From Amycolatopsis sp. NBRC 101858 (GTDB lineage: Bacteria > Actinomycetota > Actinomycetes > Mycobacteriales > Pseudonocardiaceae), in NCBI RefSeq assembly GCF_030269325.1, contig NZ_BSTD01000002.1, forward strand, positions 1,736,001 through 1,800,000: 64,000 bases of DNA, read 5' to 3'. The notes below the pieces were generated by a model. That model worked only from the letters and a program-made list of their open reading frames with translations. It was not told the DNA's origin and ran no database searches. The first letter of the stretch is position 1. The number at the start of each line of letters is the position of its first letter. The position numbers were made by a program, and so were the translations under genes. Shown here one piece after another: positions 1 through 7,299 of this stretch.

Positions 1-215
1 CGACGGATCTCCACCGCCGCCCGCACACCCTCGTCGGTGAAGCCGGGCGGCATCCGGACGTCGATCAAGGCAAGTCCGGGCCGGTGCTCCGCCACCGCCG
101 CCAGCAGCCCCTCCGCGTCGCCGGCTTCCGCGGCGACCTGGAACCCGGCCATCTCCAGCACCTTGGTCAGGCCGACCCGCAACAACACCGAATCCTCGGC
201 GATCACCGCGCGCAC
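1..215 (-). CDS. Response regulator receiver domain, partial (runs off the left edge)
   Basis: This is the N-terminal part of a NarL/LuxR-type response regulator that would be phosphorylated by the kinase encoded just upstream. The translation begins VRAVIAEDSVLLRVGL and continues to the phospho-acceptor strand LALIDVRMPP, which is the usual receiver layout (acidic pair near the N-terminus, acceptor Asp around residue 51). The proposed GTG start at 215 overlaps the end of the kinase gene by 13 nt, so the two are probably translationally coupled. The DNA-binding half lies outside the window, so the output domain is not seen; LuxR-type is inferred from the kinase class. Confidence 0.85.
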   Translation of the reverse strand, partial: MRAVIAEDSVLLRVGLTKVLEMAGFQVAAEAGDAEGLLAAVAEHRPGLALIDVRMPPGFTDEGVRAAVEIR

Positions 216-1444
216 GGCAGCTCCGCAGTGATCGTGGTGGGCCCGCCGACGGGGCTGCTGACGTGGAACGCCCCGTCGAGGGAGCCGACCCGCTTGGCCA
301 GCCCGGTCAGCCCCGTGCCGCCGGCGGCGTCGGCACCGCCCAGCCCGTCGTCGGTGACGCGCACTCGCAGCACCTCGCCGACCTGACGGACCATCACCTC
401 CGCACGCACCGCGTTGGCGTGCTTCGTCGCATTGCTCAGCGCCTCGGAGATCACGAAATACGCGACCGACTCCACAATCGGCGTCACCCGCTCCTCCAGA
501 TCGACCCGCAGTCGCACCGGCAGGGGCGTGCGGGCAGCCAGCCCGGACAACGCCGCGTCCAGACCCCGGTCTTCGAGCACGGCCGGATGCAACCCCCGCA
601 CCAGGTCGCCGAGTTCGGCGATCGCCTCCTTCGCCTCCAGGTGCGCTCTCACGATCACCTCGCGGGCATCACCCGGCAGGTCCGGGCGGGTGGCGATGGC
701 CAGACCCAGGTTGACCGCGAGGGACACCAACCGCTGCTGGGTGCCGTCGTGCAGGTCGCGCTCGATCCGGCGGCGCTCCGCGTCGACGGCCTCGATCAAG
801 TCGGTCCGGCTCACGGCCAGCTGATCGACCCGCTCCTGGAGCCGCTGCGCCCGGCTGGGCCCGAGCAGGCCCGACGCCAGTCGCGCCTCGGCCCGGGCCA
901 CCGCCCGCGCGGTCCAGGGCAGGGCGCACAGGAGGAGGAGTCCAGCCGCTGTGTAAGCCGGCAGCTGGGTCAGGTAGCCGAACCAGTCCTGGCGGATTCC
1001 GGGCGGCAGCGCCCATGACCAGGCGTAGGCGGTGACGCCTGCCAGGCACGCCGCTGCCACCGCGAGCACCAGCAGTTCCAGCAGCGCGAGCGGCAAGCCC
1101 AGCAGAAGGTGGTAGCCGATTTTGCGCCAAGGCCGCGTCGCCGCGAGCCACCGGGCGGTCGAGGCCCACGTCCATCGTCCCGGCGCTGTGGGCCGGGGGA
1201 CGTCCACGCCGATGAGCACCCGGTAGCGAGCCCGCTGGACGGCCGTCAGCAGTGGGGTGGCGAGCAGGACCAGAGCGGTCGAGACGGAACCCGTGAGGAG
1301 CCAGTTCCCTGTCCTGTCGGTGGTCGTCGCCGCCCAGGCCCCCACGGGCACCAGCGCCAGGTGCGGCAGCACACCGGCGGCAAGAAAGCCGGTGTCCCGC
1401 CGCGCCCGGAGGACCGTGCGCCTCAGTCCGGCTGGAATCGTCAT
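203..1444 (-). CDS. NarL-type sensor histidine kinase (HisKA_3), membrane bound
   Basis: Sensor kinase of 413 residues that should autophosphorylate and pass phosphate to the response regulator it overlaps. Four hydrophobic segments lie at about residues 20-40, 50-68, 112-142 and 162-178; a helical linker follows, then the HisKA_3 dimerisation motif with the phospho-accepting His232 in ERDLHDGTQQRL. The HATPase part shows an N-box (EALSNATKHA) and a G-box (DDGLGGADAAGGTGL). No PAS, GAF or haem-binding domain is visible, so the signal is probably sensed by the membrane part. A perfect palindrome lies about 60 bp upstream. The stimulus cannot be read from the sequence. Confidence 0.9.
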   Translation of the reverse strand: MTIPAGLRRTVLRARRDTGFLAAGVLPHLALVPVGAWAATTTDRTGNWLLTGSVSTALVLLATPLLTAVQRARYRVLIGVDVPRPTAPGRWTWASTARWLAATRPWRKIGYHLLLGLPLALLELLVLAVAAACLAGVTAYAWSWALPPGIRQDWFGYLTQLPAYTAAGLLLLCALPWTARAVARAEARLASGLLGPSRAQRLQERVDQLAVSRTDLIEAVDAERRRIERDLHDGTQQRLVSLAVNLGLAIATRPDLPGDAREVIVRAHLEAKEAIAELGDLVRGLHPAVLEDRGLDAALSGLAARTPLPVRLRVDLEERVTPIVESVAYFVISEALSNATKHANAVRAEVMVRQVGEVLRVRVTDDGLGGADAAGGTGLTGLAKRVGSLDGAFHVSSPVGGPTTITAELPCAR

Positions 1445-1504
1445 GGCACGACGCTAGGGCACCGCGGGAGGACGGTGCCATGAAGCCTGCACCCGATCTC
1501 ATGG

Positions 1505-1518
1505 TGAACCTAGGTTCA
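1505..1518. promoter_or_regulatory. 14-bp perfect palindrome, probable operator of the kinase/regulator operon
   Basis: TGAACCTAGGTTCA is a perfect palindrome and is followed three bases later by another TGAACC half-site (1521-1526). It sits about 60 bp upstream of the kinase start in the 321-bp gap (1445-1765) between divergent genes, where an operator would be expected. The factor that binds is unknown. Nothing else was recognised in this gap. Confidence 0.5.
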
Positions 1519-1765
1519 GCTGAACCGCGGTCAGCACCGGCGCCGCGGGTTCGCCCGCGGGTGCCGTGTCCATGACACGTCGGTAATCGAGCCGGGACCG
1601 GCACCACCATCCCGCAGCCACCCGGACCGGTGCAGTAACAGGCACCACCACGAAGTCGGAAACACGGGCTACTGATTTCGGCCGGTCCCGGCGGCAAAGT
1701 TCTGCCGCAGGGCTGCTCCGCACCGGTGTCGGCAGCATCAGCACGACGTTCCGTGGAGGAATTTC

Positions 1766-2188
1766 ATGACCGTTCAGCCGATGCCCTGGCCGCCATGCAC
1801 GTCGACGTCGCCGGGTGGCCGGCCCAGGTGGGTGCCTGGCGTGCTGGGCGCGGTGGCGGCGGGCCTGGTGCCGTGGATGTTCGTGCTGGGCCGGACCCTG
1901 CCCGAGACCACCCAGGTGCGGCACTGGCCGGCCGCGTGGATCGGACTCGACCTGGCCATGGCGCTCGGCTGCGCGACCACCGCGCGGTGGTACCACCGGG
2001 GCGATGCCCGCGCCCGCCTGTCAGCCTCGGCGGTCGCGGCACTCGTGGGGATGGACGCCTGGTTCGACGTCCTCACCGCCCTGCCCGGCACCGAATTCAC
2101 CCAGGCCCTCCTCTGCGCGGTCCCGGAACTGACCCTGGCCGGACTCTGCACCTGGCTCGCCCTGCGCGATACAGCAGGGCTGTCATGA
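1766..2188 (+). CDS. Small membrane protein of unknown function
   Basis: A 140-residue protein with about four hydrophobic helices (near residues 24-42, 55-70, 86-102 and 112-132) separated by short polar loops. No family is recognised with certainty. The start is supported by a strong ribosome binding site, GGAGGA, seven bases before the ATG. The gene is divergent from the kinase operon and could share its control region. Function unknown; integral membrane location is the only firm statement. Confidence 0.7.
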   Translation: MTVQPMPWPPCTSTSPGGRPRWVPGVLGAVAAGLVPWMFVLGRTLPETTQVRHWPAAWIGLDLAMALGCATTARWYHRGDARARLSASAVAALVGMDAWFDVLTALPGTEFTQALLCAVPELTLAGLCTWLALRDTAGLS

Positions 2189-2335
2189 ATATCCGCGACA
2201 GCGGCGGTACGACCCGAACCGGTCCACGGGTGGTGTGGATCCACGATGCCTGGCATGTCGCGATCAACGCACCACCGCCCCATGCCCGTTGAATGCGCCG
2301 GCGCCCGGCCGCGGGACAGCTGCCCGACACCACGG

Positions 2336-2352
2336 AACGCACTCTTCTGCCG
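2336..2352 (+). repeat. 17-bp direct repeat, copy 1
   Basis: AACGCACTCTTCTGCCG occurs here and again at 3117-3133, 781 bp apart on the same strand. The two copies flank the small hypothetical gene at 2442-3083, which may mark an insertion or a recombination scar. Confidence 0.6.
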
Positions 2353-2441
2353 ACGAGCGTGCTTGTCATGGCACTGCCTGGTGCTGGACGGCTGGACGAA
2401 AAGCAGGTGCGTTGGGGTTGTGGACCGGCAAAGATCGAGTC

Positions 2442-3083
2442 GTGATCGAGCGGGTTGTGGAAGGTCTCAACGAAGCCCTGAACGAGGCTACGGTGACTGG
2501 ACTTCGCCTGAGCCCGGACGGAAGCGTCGTGATACTGCTTTACGTGCTCGCTTTGCCCGAGCACGGTCCAGTCGATCCGGATACGCGAAGGGCCCTGATC
2601 CTCTCTGGGGCGTCAACGGTCCGCGTGCTCTTGCGCCGCGAGCGACCGGCCGAAAGTCCCCGGTACGGACCCGCGATCCCACTGGGTGACTTCTCTGCGG
2701 TCGAGGAGTTCTTTGCCTCGATCGCGGTGTCGGGCTCGATGTACGGCTGGGAGTTTCTCGACAACCCCGACCTGACCAACGACTGGCCCTCGGTCATCAG
2801 TTTGGAGCACACCCAGAAGCCGGCTGCGGCAGCGCACCGGCTGCACTGGTTCAACGAGTGCGGCCTTCCCACACCCGACGGCTACTTGCCGCACTGCATC
2901 GAAGGTGTCATCGACTTCACGGAGCTGGCTGTCGAACGCTTCGACGGCAGCCCGATCCCCGTGGACGCGTTCATCGCGGCAGGGACACGGTGGTGGAGAG
3001 CACTCTTCCACGATGACCCGAGGGTCTCCGTCGAAGCCCAACGCGCGCAAGATCCCCCGCTATCATGGCGGCCATTCCCATAA
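2442..3083 (+). CDS. Hypothetical protein
   Basis: A protein of about 213 residues counted from the GTG at 2442. The open frame extends upstream to 2235, but that part is Arg/Cys/His-rich and looks non-coding, so the later start is preferred, although its ribosome binding site is weak. The body is a mixed alpha/beta sequence (for example DFSAVEEFFASIAVSGSMYG and LHWFNECGLPTPDG) without signal peptide or membrane segment. No family is recognised. The gene is bracketed by two copies of a 17-bp direct repeat, which may indicate recent acquisition. Confidence 0.6.
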   Translation: MIERVVEGLNEALNEATVTGLRLSPDGSVVILLYVLALPEHGPVDPDTRRALILSGASTVRVLLRRERPAESPRYGPAIPLGDFSAVEEFFASIAVSGSMYGWEFLDNPDLTNDWPSVISLEHTQKPAAAAHRLHWFNECGLPTPDGYLPHCIEGVIDFTELAVERFDGSPIPVDAFIAAGTRWWRALFHDDPRVSVEAQRAQDPPLSWRPFP

Positions 3084-3116
3084 CGCCACGCCGGCCATCA
3101 AACCTCCCGCCGGGTC

Positions 3117-3133
3117 AACGCACTCTTCTGCCG
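3117..3133 (+). repeat. 17-bp direct repeat, copy 2
   Basis: Second copy of AACGCACTCTTCTGCCG (first at 2336-2352). It lies in the 303-bp gap (3084-3386) between convergent genes, which otherwise shows only GC-rich sequence with no convincing gene. Confidence 0.6.
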
Positions 3134-3386
3134 CTGACCAGTCGTCCACCGGGGCGCGCGCTCATGCCGAATAGCGACCTTGTTGTCAGTCCGTGGTGGC
3201 TTCGTCGCCTTAGCCTCAGCCGGCTTCGGCAATGGTATCGGTGGCGGGTGGGCGCACGAGGTGCCAGCTCGCCGGTCGCTGAGTTGGCGGCCGGGCCGCG
3301 CGGCCGCCGTGGTGGCGGCCCAGCGTCATCGGCTCTGTGGCGGTAGCCCAGCGCTCGGCGTGCCGCGTCGCGAAGGCCTTGCGCCG

Positions 3387-4565
3387 TCAGCGGATCGCCG
3401 CCTGGATACCGGCGGCGCTCGCCCGGGCGCCGGGGACGTTCGGCGTGCAGAACTCCGTCACCATCGCCAGGAGCCGCCCTGAGGCCGCGTCCGGCGAAGC
3501 TGTCACGTCGGGGCTGGACCCGACCGTGATCCGGCGGGTGCCGGTCTCGTCGCTCATGCTCCACGTGTTGTACCCGGGCACGTCGCCGGCGTGCCCCCAG
3601 ACATCGGGAGCGCCGGGACCGCAGGGCCCCACCAGGGAGATCCGCATCAGCCCCAGCCCGTAGCCGATCCGCCCGTCCGTGTCCGGCCACGGGACCGTGG
3701 TCTTCATCTGCGTAAGCAGGCCGGCCGGCAGCAGCTCGCCGCCGAGCAGTGCGTGGAAGAAGCGGTTCAGGTCGGACGCGCTCGAAATGATGTCCCCGGC
3801 GCCGAAGTAGCGGCTGAGGTTGTAGGCGGTCACGTCGGTGAGCCCATGCGGGGCCGGGTAGAGCTGCTCGTAGCCGTGCATGGCCGCCTCCGGCACCAGC
3901 GGGAAGTCCCTCGGCAGGAAGGTGTCGGCCAGGCGCAGCGGACCGGTGATCCAGTCGGCGAGCACCTGCTCGAACCGGCGGCCGGTGAGCTTTTCGACCA
4001 GCAGGGCCAGCACGTTGTAGCCGGTGTTGGAGTACGACCAACCCGTGCCCGGCGGGAACAGCAGCGGCTGCACGGTGCTGTCGTGGATCGCCTCGACCTC
4101 GTCGAAGTGCACGAAGCGTTCGGTGTCCAGCTCCGGCAGCGTCGTCCAGGTGTACTGCGGGGCCAGGTCCCGGGGCAGGCCACTGGTGTGCTGCAGCAGC
4201 TGCCGGACGGTGATCGGCTCCGGGTAGGGCAGCAGGCCGGGCAGGTACTCCGAGATCGGCTCGTCCAGCCCCAGCCGGCCCTTCGCGGCGAGCTTCAGCA
4301 CGAGGGTCGCCGTGAACGTCTTGGACACGCTGCCGATGCGGAACCGCCCGCCGATGTCCGGCTTCGCCCCGGTGGTGATGTCACCGGCTCCGGCCCGCCC
4401 TCGCCAGCGGCCGGCCGGATCCGCCGCGACCGCGATGATCCCCACGTTCCCGGCCTGCACGGCCGCGTCCAGTGCGGCCTGACGTGGATCGGTTCCCGCG
4501 GCGGCGGTACCGGTTCCGGCGAGCAGAAGCACTGCGCACGCAGCGGATACGATCGATCGACGCAT
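3387..4565 (-). CDS. Secreted serine hydrolase, beta-lactamase class C / DD-peptidase fold
   Basis: A 392-residue exported enzyme of the beta-lactamase/transpeptidase-like family (Pfam Beta-lactamase), which acts on D-Ala-D-Ala peptides, esters or beta-lactams outside the membrane. The N-terminus (MRRSIVSAACAVLLLAG, then AAAG) is a signal peptide. The nucleophile motif is SVSK (Ser79, Lys82), the second motif YSN is at 178-180, and an H-A-G motif (HAGDVPG) is near the C-terminus, so the catalytic set is complete. The start at 4565 is chosen because a GGGGGG ribosome binding site precedes it and the signal peptide begins there; the frame opens upstream to 4685. The substrate cannot be deduced; a D-alanyl-D-alanine carboxypeptidase or esterase is more likely than a true beta-lactamase. 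Confidence 0.88.
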   Translation of the reverse strand: MRRSIVSAACAVLLLAGTGTAAAGTDPRQAALDAAVQAGNVGIIAVAADPAGRWRGRAGAGDITTGAKPDIGGRFRIGSVSKTFTATLVLKLAAKGRLGLDEPISEYLPGLLPYPEPITVRQLLQHTSGLPRDLAPQYTWTTLPELDTERFVHFDEVEAIHDSTVQPLLFPPGTGWSYSNTGYNVLALLVEKLTGRRFEQVLADWITGPLRLADTFLPRDFPLVPEAAMHGYEQLYPAPHGLTDVTAYNLSRYFGAGDIISSASDLNRFFHALLGGELLPAGLLTQMKTTVPWPDTDGRIGYGLGLMRISLVGPCGPGAPDVWGHAGDVPGYNTWSMSDETGTRRITVGSSPDVTASPDAASGRLLAMVTEFCTPNVPGARASAAGIQAAIR

Positions 4566-4715
4566 TGTTCCCCCCGGAGTTGTGCGGTCCGCAAGACCGT
4601 AGCGCAGGCCGGCCGATGCCGTAAGGGATCTGTTCTGCGGATTCGTCTTTTCCTTGCGCAGTAAGGAGTTCTCCCGCCGCCGCAACCGGCAGACCTGCCG
4701 CGGGGCGCCCGCCGG

Positions 4716-4759
4716 GCTGCGGCCGGAAGTCCCACCACCGGAGGACTTCCGGCCGCAGC
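4716..4759. promoter_or_regulatory. Long inverted repeat upstream of the stress-protein gene
   Basis: Two perfect 17-bp arms, GCTGCGGCCGGAAGTCC and its complement, are separated by 10 bp. The repeat lies in the 253-bp divergent region between the serine hydrolase and the universal stress protein gene, 60 bp before the latter. Its core GGACTTCCGGCC resembles the actinobacterial DosR/DevR box (about GGGACTTTCGGCCC), so a regulator site is as likely as an RNA hairpin. Confidence 0.5.
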
Positions 4760-4818
4760 AGCGCCGCGCGGAGCGGCCCTACCGTCCGGCTCACGACACC
4801 CCGTAGTCAGGAGCCGCC

Positions 4819-5694
4819 ATGACCACGACGGACCAGCCGATCGTCACCGGAATCGACGGGTCGGGTGAAGCGCTGGACGCCGCTCGCTGGGCCGGCCGGG
4901 CCGCCCACCTGCGCGACGCCCCGCTCGAGATCGTGCACGCCCTCGACTTCCCGGCGCTGCTCGCCGGCGGCGTCGTCCCCCCGCCGGACGAGATGAAAGA
5001 CGTCCTGCGCGCGCACGGGAACCGCTACCTGCGCGCGGCGCGGGAGATCGCCGAAGCACAGGGCGCGCCCGAGGTGACCACCCGGCTCGACCCCGACCGG
5101 GCCGCGCAGGCCCTCATCGACGCGTCGCGGAAGGCCGCGCTCATCGTGGTCGGTTCGGGCGGGCACGGCCGGCTCACCGGCCTCCTCGCCGGCTCCGTCG
5201 CCTCCGCCGTGGGCGCGCACGCCTGCTCCGACGTGGTGGTGGTCCGCGGGGACACCTGGGACGAGCCGGAGGCGGGCGACCGTCCGGTCGTCGCGGGCAT
5301 CGACGGCAGCGAACCGAGCGGCCGGATCCTCGCGACGGCCGTCGCCGAAGCGGAGGCCCGGCACACCCGCCTGGTCGTGGTGCACGCGTCGGCGGACGAC
5401 CCGCCCCGCCCGGAAGTCGAACCGCACCGGGACGAAGAGAGCCTCACCGAGGCCGGGCACCGGCTGCTCACCGGCCTGACCGGCGAGCACGACGCCGGCG
5501 ACGTCCGCATCGAGCGGGTCGTGGTCCGCGGCCATCCTCGGCGCGAGCTGATCGACCGGAGCGCGGCCGCGCAGCTCGTCGTGCTCGGCGACCGCGGCCG
5601 CGGCGGGTTCCCCGGCCTGCTGCTGGGCTCCACCGGCCAGGCGCTGCTGCACAACGCGTCGTGCCCGGTGTACCTCGTGCGCACCGCTGTCTGA
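4819..5694 (+). CDS. Universal stress protein, two tandem UspA domains
   Basis: A 291-residue cytoplasmic protein made of two UspA domains (about 1-145 and 152-291), the usual actinobacterial form. Each domain begins with a V-x-G-I-D-G-S strand and ends with the ATP-binding signature G-x2-G-x9-G-S (GSGGHGRLTGLLAGS and DRGRGGFPGLLLGS), so both domains should bind ATP. A ribosome binding site (AGGAGCC) supports the ATG at 4819. The neighbours (zinc-ribbon protein, CorA-like channel, flavin-reductase-like protein, P2 ATPase, flavodoxin) resemble a dormancy or low-oxygen stress set, and the inverted repeat upstream may be the control site. Confidence 0.92.
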   Translation: MTTTDQPIVTGIDGSGEALDAARWAGRAAHLRDAPLEIVHALDFPALLAGGVVPPPDEMKDVLRAHGNRYLRAAREIAEAQGAPEVTTRLDPDRAAQALIDASRKAALIVVGSGGHGRLTGLLAGSVASAVGAHACSDVVVVRGDTWDEPEAGDRPVVAGIDGSEPSGRILATAVAEAEARHTRLVVVHASADDPPRPEVEPHRDEESLTEAGHRLLTGLTGEHDAGDVRIERVVVRGHPRRELIDRSAAAQLVVLGDRGRGGFPGLLLGSTGQALLHNASCPVYLVRTAV

Positions 5695-5738
5695 AGCGAC
5701 CGAAGTCCTCACGCGGATGGGCCTTCGCCCCACCGGAA

Positions 5739-5759
5739 CCGGGGCCTGGGGGGCCCCGG
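5739..5759. terminator. GC-rich hairpin after the stress-protein gene
   Basis: CCGGGGCC and GGCCCCGG pair around a 5-nt loop, 44 bp after the stress-protein stop. No U-run follows, as is common in GC-rich actinobacteria, so it may be a terminator or an attenuator. A DosR-like motif, GGGCCTTCGCCCC (5719-5731), lies just before it. Confidence 0.4.
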
Positions 5760-5834
5760 GAACCGGGGCGGTCCGGCCCTCGTCGCCCGGCCCCGCCCGG
5801 CGGAGTCTGGATCTCGACGAAAGTGAGGCACACC

Positions 5835-6275
5835 ATGGACAGCCAGCCCGGATCCGCCCCGGCGACCACCGCCGAGCCGACGTCCTCCCGCCGCAACCGC
5901 CGCGACCGCCTGGCCCTGCACCCCGCCGACTTCGTCGACGCCCGCTACACCGACGTCGTCGACCGCCGCCTGGCGCGCACGCTGACCGCCGAAGACCGGT
6001 CCGAAGAGGACGGTCTGGACCCGCTGGAGCGCGTCACCTGCCGCACCCACCGGCGCTGGCTGCACGACTGCGTCGCGTCCCCGCTGCACGTCGTCATCGT
6101 CACCGGCACCCGCTGGTGCCGCGCCTGCGAATGCGCGCTGAACGTCGCGATCGACCAGCTGGCCGGCGACGTCGCGGTGCGCTGCCCGTCCTGCGGCGGC
6201 ACCCCCGCCACCCGCGCCACCCGCCAGCTGGTCCGCGCCTGCCGCGCCAGCCTGGCCACCGCCTCGGACCACTGA
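5835..6275 (+). CDS. Zinc-ribbon protein of unknown function
   Basis: A 146-residue soluble protein. The N-terminal third is Arg/Ser/Thr-rich, followed by a helical segment and a C-terminal four-cysteine ribbon made of CRAC and CPSC pairs about 23 residues apart. An additional Cys and His (CRTHRRWLHDC) precede it. The ATG at 5835 follows GTGAGG and removes a Pro-rich upstream extension of the open frame. The gene sits between the universal stress protein and the CorA-like gene, only 4 bp before the latter, so it is probably cotranscribed with it. Small zinc-ribbon proteins of this kind often bind nucleic acid or ribosomes, but no function can be assigned. Confidence 0.75.
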   Translation: MDSQPGSAPATTAEPTSSRRNRRDRLALHPADFVDARYTDVVDRRLARTLTAEDRSEEDGLDPLERVTCRTHRRWLHDCVASPLHVVIVTGTRWCRACECALNVAIDQLAGDVAVRCPSCGGTPATRATRQLVRACRASLATASDH

Positions 6276-6279
6276 ACCG

Positions 6280-7233
6280 ATGACGCGCAGCCGGTTGTAC
6301 CGCAGCGGTGTCCTCGAGCGAGAGGACTTCCCCGCCGCCGAGGCCGCCCGCCACCTCATCGACCCGTCGGTGACCCTGTGGCTCGACCTCGACGCACCGA
6401 CCGCGCAGGACCTGGCGACCCTCGCCGCCGAGTTCGGGCTGCACCCGCTGGCCGTCGCCTCCGTCCTCGACGACGAGCACCAGCGCCCCAAGCTCGTGCA
6501 CTACGACCGGCACTCGTTCCTCGCCGCATACACCGTGCGCGTGACCGACGGCACGCTGACGGCCTCCGAACTCGACGCGTTCCTGGTCGACCGGGTGCTG
6601 ATCACCGTGCACCGCAACAACACCACCGACATCGATGCGCTCGTCGACCGTTGGGACAGCACGCCCGAACTGGCCAAGAGCGGCACCGCGTTCCTGCTGC
6701 ACGGTCTGCTCGACTACCTCGTCGACGCACACCTCGACGCCGTCCAGGTGCTGGACGAGCAGGTCGAGGCGCTCGAGGATCTCGTCTTCGCCGACCGGGT
6801 CGACCACACCGACCTGCAGCGCCGGTCCCTGCGCCTGCGCCGGAGCCTGTCCCGGCTGCGGCACCTGGCCGTGCCGATGCGGGAGATCGTGGCCTCGCTG
6901 ATGCGCCGCGACGACACGCTGCTGCCGTACTTCCAGGACGTCTACGACCACGTCCTGCGCGTGACGGAGTGGACGGAGTCCCTGCGCGACCTGATCGCGA
7001 CGATCCGCGAGACCCAGCTGAGCATCCAGGGCAACCGGCTCAACACGATCATGAAGAAGGTGACGAGCTGGGCGGCGATCATCGCGGTCCCGACGGCGAT
7101 CACCGGCTTCTACGGCCAGAACATCCCGTACCCGGGCTTCGGCCAGGCATCGGGGGTGTGGGTCTCGACGGCGGCGATCCTGGTCATCTCGGCGACGCTG
7201 TACGCGCTGTTCAAGCGCCGCGACTGGCTCTGA
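6280..7233 (+). CDS. CorA-like divalent cation channel with GQN in place of GMN
   Basis: A 317-residue member of the CorA/ZntB family, which forms pentameric Mg2+, Co2+ or Zn2+ channels. The large soluble N-terminal domain ends in a long helix, and two C-terminal membrane helices follow (about 257-276 and 288-308), ending in the basic tail FKRRDWL. The conserved pore loop, normally YGMN, reads FYGQNIPYPG here (around residue 278), so the selectivity-loop Met is replaced by Gln. The ATG at 6280 comes only 4 bp after the zinc-ribbon stop. Mg2+ uptake is the family default; the altered loop makes the ion uncertain. Confidence 0.9.
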   Translation: MTRSRLYRSGVLEREDFPAAEAARHLIDPSVTLWLDLDAPTAQDLATLAAEFGLHPLAVASVLDDEHQRPKLVHYDRHSFLAAYTVRVTDGTLTASELDAFLVDRVLITVHRNNTTDIDALVDRWDSTPELAKSGTAFLLHGLLDYLVDAHLDAVQVLDEQVEALEDLVFADRVDHTDLQRRSLRLRRSLSRLRHLAVPMREIVASLMRRDDTLLPYFQDVYDHVLRVTEWTESLRDLIATIRETQLSIQGNRLNTIMKKVTSWAAIIAVPTAITGFYGQNIPYPGFGQASGVWVSTAAILVISATLYALFKRRDWL

Positions 7234-7238
7234 CGCCA

Positions 7239-7281
7239 CGCAGGGCGAAAGTCCTCCGGGCCGGGGGCGTCCGGCCCTGCG
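7239..7281. terminator. Hairpin region after the CorA-like gene
   Basis: CGCAGGGC (7239-7246) pairs with GCCCTGCG (7274-7281), and further G/C-rich pairing is possible inside. It begins 5 bp after the CorA-like stop and may terminate that transcript. It also contains GGACTTTCGCCCT on the minus strand, a DosR-like motif, so part of it may instead be an operator for the next gene. Confidence 0.35.
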
Positions 7282-7299
7282 ATCCGGATCCCGCCGAGC

